48,325 nt of DNA. Source: Acinetobacter sp. P8-3-8 (GTDB lineage: Bacteria > Pseudomonadota > Gammaproteobacteria > Pseudomonadales > Moraxellaceae). Under the pieces are notes generated by a model. The model saw only the letters and a program-made list of their open reading frames with translations, had not been told where the DNA came from and did not search any database. Below, piece by piece: positions 17,742 to 26,634 of this stretch. The stretch's first letter is position 1, and each line of letters starts with the position of its first letter. The stretch covers positions 1 through 48,325 of the forward strand of contig NZ_AFIE01000025.1 of the NCBI RefSeq assembly GCF_000214135.1, in the 5' to 3' direction. Position numbers and translations under genes: made by a program.

Positions 17742-18617
17742 ATGAAAAAAATTATCGGCGTTTACCGTAATCAAAATATGCATTGGGTTGGCGATGGATT
17801 CCCTGTAAAAAATTTATTTTCTTATGATCGTTTAGGTCAAGCCATTAGTCCATTCCTACTATTGGACTATGCTGCACCCTATCATTTTGATTCGACAAAA
17901 GCACAACATGGTGTCGGTTCACATCCACATCGTGGTTTTGAAACAGTGACCATTGCTTATCATGGTGAAGTGACTCACAAAGACTCTCATGGTGGTGGTG
18001 GAACAATCAAAACAGGTGATGTGCAATGGATGACTGCAGGTTCAGGCTTAGTTCATGAAGAATTTCATTCACATGAATTTGCTGAGAAAGGTGGTCTATT
18101 TGAAATGGTACAACTTTGGGTGAATTTGCCTTCATCTGACAAAATGACCACACCTAAATATCAAGCGATTGATGCGGCTGATATTCCAGTGATTCAGTTT
18201 GAAAATGACGCAGGTCATTTACGTGTGATTGCAGGAAACTTTGCTGAACAAGCAGGGCCAGCGTCGACCTTTAGTCCAGTCAATGTATGGGATGGTGTAT
18301 TAAAAGCAGGTCATGAAACGCATTTTCATGTTCCTGTGGATCACAATACCTTAGTGGCTGTTTTGGAGGGTGAGTTGCTGATTAACGGAACGCAATCTGT
18401 GCAAGATAACTCAATTGTTATTTTTGGCAATGATGGTGAGGCACATATTCAAGTTGCAGCTACTCAAGATGCTAAATTCCTTGTGTTAACAGGTAAACCA
18501 TTAAATGAACCGATCCAAGGTTATGGTCCATTTGTGATGAATACCAAAGATGAAATTGTTCAAGCATTTAATGATTTCAATCAAGGTAAATTTGGTGAAA
18601 TTGCTGTAGAAGCCTAA
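17742..18617 (+). CDS. Pirin family protein
   Basis: A 291-residue bicupin of the pirin family. The N-terminal cupin carries the metal site His61 and His63 in SHPHRGFETVT and His105 and Glu107 in GSGLVHEEFHS; this set binds iron and allows quercetin 2,3-dioxygenase activity in E. coli YhhW. The C-terminal cupin (about 180-275) lacks metal ligands, as is usual. Bacterial pirins have been linked to oxidative stress and central metabolism, and the true substrate is unclear. It is divergent from ycaC and followed by two tandem hairpins. Confidence 0.92.
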   Translation: MKKIIGVYRNQNMHWVGDGFPVKNLFSYDRLGQAISPFLLLDYAAPYHFDSTKAQHGVGSHPHRGFETVTIAYHGEVTHKDSHGGGGTIKTGDVQWMTAGSGLVHEEFHSHEFAEKGGLFEMVQLWVNLPSSDKMTTPKYQAIDAADIPVIQFENDAGHLRVIAGNFAEQAGPASTFSPVNVWDGVLKAGHETHFHVPVDHNTLVAVLEGELLINGTQSVQDNSIVIFGNDGEAHIQVAATQDAKFLVLTGKPLNEPIQGYGPFVMNTKDEIVQAFNDFNQGKFGEIAVEA

Positions 18618-18622
18618 ACAAG

Positions 18623-18651
18623 AAATCGGGTCGAAAGACCCGATTTTTTTT
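18623..18651 (+). terminator. Rho-independent terminator after pirin gene
   Basis: A perfect 10-bp stem (18623-18632 with 18637-18646) with a GAAA tetraloop is followed by a T-run, starting 6 bases after the stop codon. Confidence 0.93.
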
Positions 18652-18681
18652 GCTTTAAATATGAATATTCAGATAAAAAAG

Positions 18682-18714
18682 AGGGTCTCTACCCACACAG
18701 TAGAGACCCTTTTT
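18682..18714. terminator. Second tandem hairpin terminator
   Basis: A perfect 10-bp stem (18682-18691 with 18701-18710) with a 9-base loop has a T-run after it and an A-rich run before it. It begins only about 35 bases after the first terminator. No gene lies between them. Confidence 0.8.
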
Positions 18715-19046
18715 GCGCTGTATTTTCTCTTATTGATTTTTACTGTAGTAAGTACTTATGTTTATTATAATTGTGACTTAGTTTTCATTTTATGAGTGCT
18801 ATGATAAAGAAAAATAAAGAACTTGTAAATAAAATTTTAAAAAATAGTTAAATTATCTGTTTGTTTTTAATAAATTTTTTATAAATATATGAAAAATATA
18901 AAATTATTAAGATGAATATTCACCTTATTTGCTAAAAAAATGAGTATTTTCGAATAAATTTTTGTAAAAATGTGGAATAGCGCTTTGTTTTGATCTTGTA
19001 AAAAAGTGGAAAACTGGAACTTTTTAATAGCTGCATTTTAGAATGC
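18715..19046. other. AT-rich upstream region of the FAD/methyltransferase operon
   Basis: These 332 bases are very AT-rich with several A- and T-tracts and should contain the operon promoter. A 19-codon frame near 18793 has no clear ribosome site. I see no gene. Confidence 0.45.
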
Positions 19047-20387
19047 ATGGCTCATAATAAAAAAAATGGAAACTCACGGATAATAACTTTGAATATTGCA
19101 GTCATTGGAAGCGGCATGGCTGGGCTCGCTACCGCAAGAATTCTTAAAGATGCAGGTCATAATATTACGATCTTTGAAGCTTTACCTGGTCGTGGTATGG
19201 ATAGTCATAGTATTGAGTTTGAAGGTGGTTTGATTGATGCGCCTTTACGTGTGATGAATCAGCATTTGTGGAAAAACACGTTAAGCCTAGCAACACATCT
19301 CGGTATTAAAACTTTTCCTGTACGTACCTTTATGGCATGTAGTTGGTTATTTGAAGATAAAACTGAAACGTGGCTAACAACCTCACGTACACGTATTGGT
19401 AACTTTCCAATTATTAATAATCGCAAAGGGATTAAGCAGTACGGTTGGCGTTTAGTGAAAGGCATGTTGCAACTTAAAACAGCAATTCACCAATTTTTTA
19501 AATCTAAAAATCAAGATATTACCCTTGCAGATTTTATTAATCATAATGAAATAGAAGAAGTATTTTGGCATGGTGCTGTCATGCCAGTGCTGTATACGAT
19601 TTGTACGTGTGATCCAAAAACAATTGGCGAATGGCCAGCAAAACCTTTACTGATTTTCCTCAAACAATTGACGGATGGTGATGCTCTATTACGTCTACAT
19701 GGTGGAACGCCAGCCTTCGTAGATAAATTGGTTGAAGGTATTGATATCCGTAGTGGCTCTGAAATTACTAAGGTTGAAGAGCAGGACGATCATGTTCTTG
19801 TCGAAAATGTAAAAGGTGAGCAATTTCAATTTGACCGTGTTGTTGTCGCAACGCCAACCAATAAACTAGAAGAATTTTTAAATCCTGAACAATTTGCAGA
19901 TGATATTGCATTGTTGAAAAAATTTAAGTTTGAGCAGGGCGAATTGGTGATGCATACAGATCCAACCGTCATGCCACCTAATCGTAAAGATTGGAGCGTG
20001 CTCAGCTATATGATGGATCGTCAATTTACCAAACAACAGTTTACGGTTTGGCTCAATTCGATTGAACCAAGTTTAGTTGGAAAATCACCCGTATTTCAAA
20101 CATGGCGACCAGTCACGGATATTGACCCGAAAAAAATCATTTCAACAGTGACGCTTACACGTGCTGTAGTGAATACTGAAACCGTAGCATTGAATAACGA
20201 ATTGCAACAACGACACAAATCACCTGATCGTAAAGTATTTTATTGTGGATCATGGTCATGTGATGGTTTACCTATTTTAGAATCAGCGGTGACGTCTGCT
20301 ATGCACATTGCTGAGATTTTTGGCGCACCATTGCCATTTGTAGGATTAAAACCTAAAGTAGAGGTCGCACCGCAGCTCGGCTATTAA
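19047..20387 (+). CDS. FAD-dependent oxidoreductase (amine oxidase / phytoene desaturase-like)
   Basis: A 446-residue flavoprotein. The dinucleotide-binding motif IAVIGSGMAGLATA (18-31) with Glu44 after beta-2 and GRGMDS binds FAD, and a C-terminal FYCGSWSCDGLPILESAVTSA-like segment (about 400-420) is the second flavin motif of amine oxidase/desaturase enzymes. The ATG at 19047 has a poor ribosome site; an in-frame TTG at 19089 (giving a direct LNIAVIGSG start) preceded by CACGGA is an alternative. It is 19 bases upstream of a methyltransferase gene and clearly co-operonic. This pairing suggests lipid or secondary-metabolite modification, but the substrate is unknown. Confidence 0.85.
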   Translation: MAHNKKNGNSRIITLNIAVIGSGMAGLATARILKDAGHNITIFEALPGRGMDSHSIEFEGGLIDAPLRVMNQHLWKNTLSLATHLGIKTFPVRTFMACSWLFEDKTETWLTTSRTRIGNFPIINNRKGIKQYGWRLVKGMLQLKTAIHQFFKSKNQDITLADFINHNEIEEVFWHGAVMPVLYTICTCDPKTIGEWPAKPLLIFLKQLTDGDALLRLHGGTPAFVDKLVEGIDIRSGSEITKVEEQDDHVLVENVKGEQFQFDRVVVATPTNKLEEFLNPEQFADDIALLKKFKFEQGELVMHTDPTVMPPNRKDWSVLSYMMDRQFTKQQFTVWLNSIEPSLVGKSPVFQTWRPVTDIDPKKIISTVTLTRAVVNTETVALNNELQQRHKSPDRKVFYCGSWSCDGLPILESAVTSAMHIAEIFGAPLPFVGLKPKVEVAPQLGY

Positions 20388-20406
20388 ACTTAAAAGGGTT
20401 AATCAT

Positions 20407-21225
20407 TTGAAATGGTTACAAGCAATTCAAAATAAACTTCCTCAGCATAAATATGCAATCAATGCAAAATTACTGGGAGATGATCGTGAATGTGCTTGGA
20501 CCAATTTAGGCTATTGGAATGATGCAACATCATCCTATCCAATGGCTTGCGAGCAATTGGCTGAACATCTTGCACAAGCTGTTCAGCTACAACCACAAGA
20601 TCGTGTATTGGACTTGGGTTGTGGACAAGGTGCGAGTCTAAAATATTGGCGAGAACATTATCAAATTCAAGACTTAGAAGCGGTAGAGCTGCAGCAAGAC
20701 TGTGTCGATAAAATCAATAAACACATTCAATTAAAAGCTATTCATTGCCAATCTTTTTTAAACTTAAAACAGATTCCTTTTCCAAATCAGTTTGATGTGG
20801 TGATGTGCATTGATGCAGCTTATCACAGTGATTTAAATGTATTTTTAAATGCGGCACATTCAGTTTTGAAGTCAAATGGTCGTTTGGGATTTCATTATTT
20901 AATGTTTTCTGATCAATCGCTTAGTGCTAAACAGAAAATAAAATATGCTTGGCTTTTAAAAGCGGCAGATGTGACTTGGGAACATTTAAAAAATGAACAA
21001 CAGCTTTTGCAGACATTAACACAGCATGGTTGGAGTAATATTGTTATTCAGGATTTTTCCGCATCGGTTTTGAATGGTTTTGCTGAATATATAGAAATAC
21101 AAAAAATGAAAAAAAAGAGCTTTGATCTGGAGCAGTTAAAAATAGAGATGACTGCCAAGTTGTGCCGAAAATTTTATCAAGATGGTTTAGTGCGTTATAT
21201 TCAAGTCAGTGCAACTAAAAAGTGA
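20407..21225 (+). CDS. Class I SAM-dependent methyltransferase
   Basis: A 272-residue methyltransferase. SAM motif I is VLDLGCGQG (67-75), followed by an acidic residue at the end of the next strand (VEL near 98) and a motif-II-like DVVMCIDAAYH (about 133-143). The N-terminal TNLGYW segment is common in enzymes that methylate small molecules or lipids. It starts with TTG, supported by AAAGGG 8 bases upstream; no better ATG exists. It lies between the FAD enzyme and the GFA gene with 19- and 7-base gaps. The substrate is unknown; it lacks the full CFA-synthase length. Confidence 0.85.
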   Translation: MKWLQAIQNKLPQHKYAINAKLLGDDRECAWTNLGYWNDATSSYPMACEQLAEHLAQAVQLQPQDRVLDLGCGQGASLKYWREHYQIQDLEAVELQQDCVDKINKHIQLKAIHCQSFLNLKQIPFPNQFDVVMCIDAAYHSDLNVFLNAAHSVLKSNGRLGFHYLMFSDQSLSAKQKIKYAWLLKAADVTWEHLKNEQQLLQTLTQHGWSNIVIQDFSASVLNGFAEYIEIQKMKKKSFDLEQLKIEMTAKLCRKFYQDGLVRYIQVSATKK

Positions 21226-21232
21226 AAAGAAA

Positions 21233-21649
21233 ATGCCAACAGAATATAAAGGTTCATGCTTGTGTGGAGCCGTGACTTATCAGGCCGATGTTGCTCCTCG
21301 ATATCGTTTTAATTGTCATTGTCGGGATTGTCAAAAAATAACAGGGAGTGCTTATGCACCGATTGCATTTTTTCATCAATCAGAACTTAAAATTCAAGGT
21401 GAATTGAAATATTTTGAATCTTTAGGATTATCCGGAAAGCCAATACGTCGAGCATTTTGCGTGACATGTGGGTCACAGATGTTTGGATTGCCAGAATTAG
21501 CACCAGAAATGATTTCAATACGCGCAGGGACGTTAGATCAACCGAATTTGTATCAACCGCAAGCAGAATGTTTTGTTAGTCATGCAAATGAATGGGATAT
21601 ATTAAATCCAAATATTGTGCATTTTGAGGAAATGATGAGGAAGAGATAA
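21233..21649 (+). CDS. GFA family zinc protein
   Basis: A 138-residue protein of the GFA (glutathione-dependent formaldehyde-activating, CENP-V) family. Zinc ligands are visible: Cys9 and Cys11 in GSCLCG, Cys28, Cys30 and Cys33 in NCHCRDC, and Cys76 and Cys79 in FCVTCGSQM. The family binds zinc and some members may catalyse formation of S-hydroxymethylglutathione, but most are uncharacterised. The ATG at 21233 removes an unsupported GTG extension of 8 codons and leaves a 7-base gap to the methyltransferase stop, indicating cotranscription. A tRNA-Thr gene on the other strand ends 3 bases after the stop. Confidence 0.88.
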   Translation: MPTEYKGSCLCGAVTYQADVAPRYRFNCHCRDCQKITGSAYAPIAFFHQSELKIQGELKYFESLGLSGKPIRRAFCVTCGSQMFGLPELAPEMISIRAGTLDQPNLYQPQAECFVSHANEWDILNPNIVHFEEMMRKR

Positions 21650-21651
21650 AA

Positions 21652-21727
<76 letters not shown>

Positions 21728-21903
21728 GACTTGGCGAGAATTTTACAGAATATTTACAAGATTGCAAGCCAAAAAATAAACACTTGAATGATCTTTATCG
21801 TTGATGATGGTTTGAGAGAAATTAACTTGGTCAAATTTTAATGTTTAAACGAACAATTGTAGAAATTTTGATGAATAAACAGCATTGTAAGTCGTTTAAT
21901 AAA

Positions 21904-22044
21904 TTACGCTTTAATGCCAAGCAAGTGAATCACAGCTTGTTTGATGGAGTGGGTTGTTGAAGTTTTTGCAAAGCTCGACGTTGAAAATACGATAGCATTG
22001 GCAATGAGTAAGACAGCACAGACGATCAGTTGTAGTTCTTTCAT
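21904..22044 (-). CDS. Small 46-residue exported or membrane peptide
   Basis: A frame of 46 codons, shorter than common gene-finding cutoffs. The N-terminus is MKELQ followed by a hydrophobic stretch LIVCAVLLIANAIVF (6-20) and a STSSFAKTS segment that fits a signal peptidase site after Ala26, leaving a mature peptide of about 20 residues; alternatively it stays as a single-pass membrane peptide. Codon use is good and the frame is complete with ATG and TAA. The ribosome site (AAGAAAAATT) is weak. I do not recognise a family. It is isolated between tRNA-Thr and another small gene. Confidence 0.45.
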   Translation of the reverse strand: MKELQLIVCAVLLIANAIVFSTSSFAKTSTTHSIKQAVIHLLGIKA

Positions 22045-22278
22045 AATAATTTTTCTTAATATGAACTGGTGTGCATTATTTTTATCAAAGTTGATTTTAT
22101 TTGTAAATATGTTGATATTGATTTAGTTGAAAAATATTCCTTCAAATAGGTTTTTACTGGAAATAATTATTTATAAAATAGCGAGAAAATACAGTTTGAT
22201 ACAGCATAAATGTTTAAACAAGATCACAGTATTGAGCAATTTTCTTCGGTGGAAAAACAAAGAAAGTAATTGCAGTGA

Positions 22279-22305
22279 ATAAGGCTTACATCAGGTAAGC
22301 CTTAT
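22279..22305. terminator. Inverted repeat, possible terminator
   Basis: A perfect 11-bp stem (22279-22289 with 22295-22305) and 5-base loop lie 53 bases past the end of the minus-strand gene at 22359. There is a short T-run only on the plus side, so it may be a weak or bidirectional terminator. Confidence 0.5.
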
Positions 22306-22358
22306 GTGATTTTTAGTAGAGTGAATGAATAAATCTTATATAAAATAATAATATAGAC

Positions 22359-22592
22359 TTATTTACTCTTTAAAATATGATCTAAATCTTGTGCACATTC
22401 TTCGAGGGTGATTGCCATATCAATTTGCATTTGGGGTTTTAATTCGTTTGCGAGCTTTCTCCATTCTTCGATCAATCGAATTGCTTTTTGAATTTTATGT
22501 TTATTTACATCTTTGGCAATCGTTGGGGTATATCCACCACGTTTAGCATTTTTAACTTGTCTTACATAATTAGTGCTGGTATTCATCATCAC
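22359..22592 (-). CDS. Hypothetical small protein
   Basis: A 77-residue hydrophilic protein that I do not recognise. A basic N-terminal half (VRQVKNAKRGGYTPTIAK) precedes a helical, amphipathic second half (KIQKAIRLIEEWRKLANELK, then acidic LEECAQDLDHILK). No membrane segment or known motif. Two to three Met codons open it; a CGGGAG ribosome site 9 bases upstream of the first supports the start. The bias toward helices and charge could suit a protein- or nucleic-acid-binding adaptor, but this is only a guess. Confidence 0.6.
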   Translation of the reverse strand: MMMNTSTNYVRQVKNAKRGGYTPTIAKDVNKHKIQKAIRLIEEWRKLANELKPQMQIDMAITLEECAQDLDHILKSK

Positions 22593-22987
22593 TCCCGAAT
22601 ATCAGTTTTATGTTATTCACTTGCTTGAATCGCTACTGGGTTGAGTTAGGCACTTTGATTATCTTTAAGGAATATTGCATCTATATGTATATGATCTTTA
22701 TTTTTAATTTGTTATGACCTCCCGAAGATATGCTAGAAGTTTTATGTTTTGATACTAATTCAAGGAAATGATAATTGAAAGAGTAACTTGCATTTTTATG
22801 TGGAGTGTTATGTATCTATTTACTTCAAAACGTAAAAGAGTGGTTAGATAGAGAAAGGGACGAGAACAATAGTTTTTAACATGACACGAGAACAGCAAAA
22901 CAACTTTTAAGATGTTGCTAGTAGCCGTTTACACATGTATTAAGAATACGTTACTTTTAAACCACATTATAAAAACTTGGCTAGACA
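22593..22987. other. Intergenic region without a recognised gene
   Basis: These 395 bases separate two divergent hypothetical genes. They hold only frames of about 12-14 codons and no RNA gene that I can see. Promoters for both neighbours should lie here. Confidence 0.4.
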
Positions 22988-23938
22988 ATGAATGACTTAA
23001 CAACAAGATTTTTAAATAATTTTAGTCAGTGGCATGATGTAGCTCTGACCCTCATAAAAGCCATTATTGCAATAGGGATATTGTGCTTGGTGGCATACCT
23101 TTTAACAATTGGATATATCCCTTCAGAAATTAGTTTTGGTGATACACTCATTTTTTTACTGATTTTTATTGCTTGTTCTATAGTCTATGCCGGCTTAAGC
23201 ATGGTGTTATTTTTCTTTGGTATTTCCTTAACACCTGTGGTCTATATGATTTTTAGTACGGTTGATAAATATTTACCACCTCATGTACGAATTGGGAAAA
23301 AGCTTCCATTTCCAAAGATCAGCATTCTTACATTAGTTGCATCCCTATATCTTTTATATACTATTCGAGGCTTGTTATTATTAGATTGGAAAATTAGCCT
23401 TTATGTTGTTGTTACAGCAAGTTTTATTTCCTTGTTTTATTATGCCTTTTATATCAATCGTCAGAAGATCAAAGAATTCAATAATAAGTTTGATAACTTA
23501 AAAGATATCATTGATGACCCTGATGCAAGTGAAAATATCAAAACATTTGCAAGGGTCAAATTAAAGCGATTAGAAACTCATATTAAAGACAGCATACAAA
23601 TTGCACTTTTTCTTATTTTGACTCCACTTGTTCCCATGTATTTTATTGACGATATTGGGAAAGTATTTTTAGATTTTACGATGCAAAAAACAGGTGTAAA
23701 AATAGAAAAAGCAACGTTGTATGTTAAATCACCTTATGCCAATTTAATTGATTTACCAAAAACGACAACGAATGAACTCAGCCAGTATCAAACTTTTATT
23801 TTTAAGGATGTAAAAGTGTTATTTCAAGGAATTGGAAAAAATACTTTAATTTCCTACAAAGTTAAAAATATTGAAAAACAGATCGTCATTCCAAATGAAT
23901 ATATTATTGTGGAACGAATGCGGAAAGTTGATGAATAA
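22988..23938 (+). CDS. Hypothetical multi-pass membrane protein
   Basis: A 316-residue protein of unknown family. Predicted membrane helices lie at about 17-42, 48-80, 108-130, 135-155 and 203-223, with a charged, possibly coiled region (155-200) between helices 4 and 5 and a soluble C-terminal domain (about 235-316) rich in beta-type residues. It has no motif I recognise. It is monocistronic and ends at a strong terminator. Codon use is ordinary. It could be a lineage-specific envelope protein. Confidence 0.65.
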   Translation: MNDLTTRFLNNFSQWHDVALTLIKAIIAIGILCLVAYLLTIGYIPSEISFGDTLIFLLIFIACSIVYAGLSMVLFFFGISLTPVVYMIFSTVDKYLPPHVRIGKKLPFPKISILTLVASLYLLYTIRGLLLLDWKISLYVVVTASFISLFYYAFYINRQKIKEFNNKFDNLKDIIDDPDASENIKTFARVKLKRLETHIKDSIQIALFLILTPLVPMYFIDDIGKVFLDFTMQKTGVKIEKATLYVKSPYANLIDLPKTTTNELSQYQTFIFKDVKVLFQGIGKNTLISYKVKNIEKQIVIPNEYIIVERMRKVDE

Positions 23939-23992
23939 TTCGAAAATTATATCGAGATTGCAACAGATAAAGTAGATCGTATCAGACATAAA

Positions 23993-24024
23993 AAAAGCCT
24001 AAATCCTTTAGATTTAGGCTTTTG
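23993..24024 (+). terminator. Rho-independent terminator
   Basis: A perfect 13-bp stem (23993-24005 with 24011-24023) with a 5-base loop starts with A and ends with T residues. It sits between the membrane-protein gene and the tRNA-Ser gene on the opposite strand, and can end both. Confidence 0.88.
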
Positions 24025-24056
24025 AGTACATCATGAGATATTGTAAGAATTGAAAA

Positions 24057-24143
24057 TGGCGAGAGAGGGATTCGAACCCTCGATACGCGCAAACGTATAC
24101 ACACTTTCCAGGCGTGCTCCTTAAGCCACTCGGACACCTCACC
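24057..24143 (-). tRNA. tRNA-Ser (anticodon GGA) with unusual 3' end
   Basis: An 87-base class II tRNA with a long variable arm. Anticodon loop CTGGAAA gives GGA (reads TCC and TCT). The acceptor GGTGAGG can pair with TCTCGCC through two G-U wobbles, leaving A at position 73 and TTT where CCA would be; the expected acceptor end plus GCCA found in E. coli and Pseudomonas is three bases longer. CCA would then be added enzymatically. Confidence 0.92.
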
Positions 24144-24265
24144 AAGGCGAGCGATAATAACCAAAAAAATGAAATCTGCCAAGCTGAAACAATTGATTTA
24201 AGGCAAAAGTTTTTATGCAGTGATATTATTATGGAAAAATAGTGTCGACTTTTAGAAGACGTTTT

Positions 24266-26146
24266 ATGCAAAGTACTGCAAAAAAGGCAGCGTTGCCTGC
24301 AATTACGCTAGCAGCATTAGGGGTGGTATTTGGTGACATTGGAACCAGTCCTCTATACGCACTACGTCAATGTTTCCTTACAGCTCATGTTGCAATTACT
24401 GAAGCAACTGTGCTTGGAATACTCTCGTTGATTTTCTGGTGCATGATGCTGACCATTAGTTTCAAATATGTCACCATCATTATGCGTGCTGATAACAACG
24501 GTGAAGGCGGTATCATGTCTTTGCTGGCACTGAACTTGAGATCTAACCGAATTGCAGATAATCGAAAAATCTATCTGATTGCACTAGGTTTTATTGGTGC
24601 ATCATTATTCTTTGGTGATGGCATCATTACCCCTGCAATTTCAGTTCTATCTGCGATTGAAGGTTTAAGCGTCGCGACGCCTATGTTTAATAAATGGTTG
24701 ATGCCTTTAGCAATAGGAATTCTTACAGCACTGTTTCTTGTACAGCGACATGGTACGGGAACTATGGGCAAATTCTTTGGTCCAATTACATTGACATGGT
24801 TTGTGTCGATTGGTCTTGTCGGAATTTACAGTATTAGCCAAACACCCTATGTGCTGAGTATGTTGAGTCCTCATTGGGCACTTAACTTTATTTTCCATCA
24901 ACCTTATGTTGCTTTTTTGACAATGGGTGCTGTGATTCTTACGGTCACAGGCGGTGAGGCGCTTTATGCCGATATGGGGCATTTTGGACGCCTTCCGATC
25001 CGTTTAGGGTGGTTTATCATTGTTCTGCCATGTTTGGTTTTGAACTATGCAGGACAGGGCGCCTTATTGTTGCGTGATCCAAATGCAATTGAAAACCCAT
25101 TCTATTTACTTGTTCCAGAATGGGGCTTGTATCCGATGATTGCTTTAGCCACCGCCGCAGCTGTGATTGCTTCGCAAGCAGTAATTACAGGTGTATTTTC
25201 GATGGCAAATCAAGCGATACAATTGCGTTATTTACCACGGTTAACTGTTCATCATACGTCCGATGTTGAACAAGGACAGATTTATTTACCCTTTATTAAT
25301 TGGGTACTATTTGTATCAATCGTTTTACTTATTGTCATTTTTCAGAATAGTGCGAATTTAGCCAATGCTTATGGTGTTGCCGTAACCATGACCATGTTCT
25401 GTGACACTATTTTAATTTCTATTTTGGCTTATGGTTTTTGGCGTTGGCCGAAATGGAAAGTGGCTTTATTTGCCATTCCATTCTTAATCATCGATATTGC
25501 TTTTATTGGGTCAACCTCACTCAAAATTATTTCTGGTGGTTGGGTTCCAATTCTGATTGGTGCAATGGTATTTACTATTCTCATGACGTGGAAAACAGGA
25601 CGAGAAATTGTCTTTAATCGTTTAGAAAAAGATGCTTTGCCTTTAGATTTATTTATTAAAAGTGTTAGCTTGAATGACGGAGCAATGTGTGTTCCAGGGC
25701 AAGCAGTATTTTTAACGGGGAATCCAAATATTGTGCCACATGCCATGTTGCATAATATTAAGCACAACAAGGTTTTACATGAGCGTAATATTCTTGTGAC
25801 GGTGATTACTCGTGATGTGCCTTTTGTTCCAGATCAAGAGAGAATTCGCGTAGAGGTATTAGACGATAAGTTCCAGCGTGTATTTGTATATTATGGATTT
25901 AAAGATCAGCCTGATATTCCAAATGCATTAGCGCTTGCGTATGCTCAGCTTGAGATTGATTTTGACATGATGCATATCAGTTTCTTCATCTCGCGTGACC
26001 GCCTCATTCATACAGTGGGTGAAGGGATGGCGCCGTGGCGTGAAAAGCTATTTATTTCAATGCAACGAAATACCAGTCCTGTGAGTGATTTCTATCAAAT
26101 CCCACCGAACCGTGTCGTTGAAATGGGAAGTCAGATCGAAATTTGA
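24266..26146 (+). CDS. kup: Low-affinity potassium transporter Kup
   Basis: A 626-residue K+:H+ symporter of the KUP/HAK/KT family. Twelve membrane helices fill about 15-430, with the family-typical [16 protein letters not shown] near the N-terminus and a long cytoplasmic C-terminal domain (about 430-626). The ATG at 24266 gives the family-standard length and has AGAAGA upstream; the frame is open 8 codons further to a GTG but without support. It takes up K+ constitutively, mainly at low pH in E. coli. It is monocistronic and ended by a terminator. Confidence 0.95.
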   Translation: MQSTAKKAALPAITLAALGVVFGDIGTSPLYALRQCFLTAHVAITEATVLGILSLIFWCMMLTISFKYVTIIMRADNNGEGGIMSLLALNLRSNRIADNRKIYLIALGFIGASLFFGDGIITPAISVLSAIEGLSVATPMFNKWLMPLAIGILTALFLVQRHGTGTMGKFFGPITLTWFVSIGLVGIYSISQTPYVLSMLSPHWALNFIFHQPYVAFLTMGAVILTVTGGEALYADMGHFGRLPIRLGWFIIVLPCLVLNYAGQGALLLRDPNAIENPFYLLVPEWGLYPMIALATAAAVIASQAVITGVFSMANQAIQLRYLPRLTVHHTSDVEQGQIYLPFINWVLFVSIVLLIVIFQNSANLANAYGVAVTMTMFCDTILISILAYGFWRWPKWKVALFAIPFLIIDIAFIGSTSLKIISGGWVPILIGAMVFTILMTWKTGREIVFNRLEKDALPLDLFIKSVSLNDGAMCVPGQAVFLTGNPNIVPHAMLHNIKHNKVLHERNILVTVITRDVPFVPDQERIRVEVLDDKFQRVFVYYGFKDQPDIPNALALAYAQLEIDFDMMHISFFISRDRLIHTVGEGMAPWREKLFISMQRNTSPVSDFYQIPPNRVVEMGSQIEI

Positions 26147-26182
26147 TTTCTTATACAGTACGTACAGCGTGTTTTGTTCTCC

Positions 26183-26210
26183 AAAGCCAAGATTATTCTT
26201 GGCTTTTTTA
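26183..26210 (+). terminator. Rho-independent terminator after kup
   Basis: A perfect 10-bp stem (26183-26192 with 26197-26206) and 4-base loop with a T-run, 36 bases after the stop codon. Confidence 0.92.
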
Positions 26211-26290
26211 TTGATTTTAAAATGTATCTTTTGATGGGTGAACGGGCATGTTGCATTTGTAATTTCAATACATATTCATTCAGTTGGTTT

Positions 26291-26522
26291 TTATTTATCT
26301 GTATCAGTCATTTTAATAGCATTAAAGCTTAGTAAAGCGTCAAGCAGTGTCGCCACTATCTCGCTGATCTGCTTTTAAAGTGGCATACTCAATCAGGTAA
26401 ATTGCATGGAAGATAAGGCGTTGCAAGGCTTTCAAGGAAAATTTATAGGGAAAGCAATGAATTGTTACCAGCAATGATGCTTTGCTGTACGGAATATGTG
26501 GAAGCTTTATTCGTTTGAATAT
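26291..26522 (-). pseudogene. Possible decayed gene remnant
   Basis: The minus strand stays open for 60 codons (26343-26522) and reads protein-like segments such as FPYKFSLKALQRLIFHAIYL and EYATLKADQRDSG before a TGA at 26340. A +1 shift continues as ATLLDALLSFNAIKMTDTDK to a TAA at 26291. There is no start codon or ribosome site. It looks like the frame-shifted tail of a lost gene, but I cannot name it and chance is possible. Confidence 0.25.
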
Positions 26523-26634
26523 TCACATAATATCTTTGTTGGTATCAGCTTGCTAGGTTATTGATATTCAAAATTCATTTTTGGATTTATGTGCAAATTT
26601 ATAAATTGGTTTGGATTATTTGGGAAAATTTTGG

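Noticed and set aside
21941-22126. 61-codon plus-strand frame
   Set aside because: It is largely antisense to the better small peptide gene at 21904-22044 and lacks a ribosome site.
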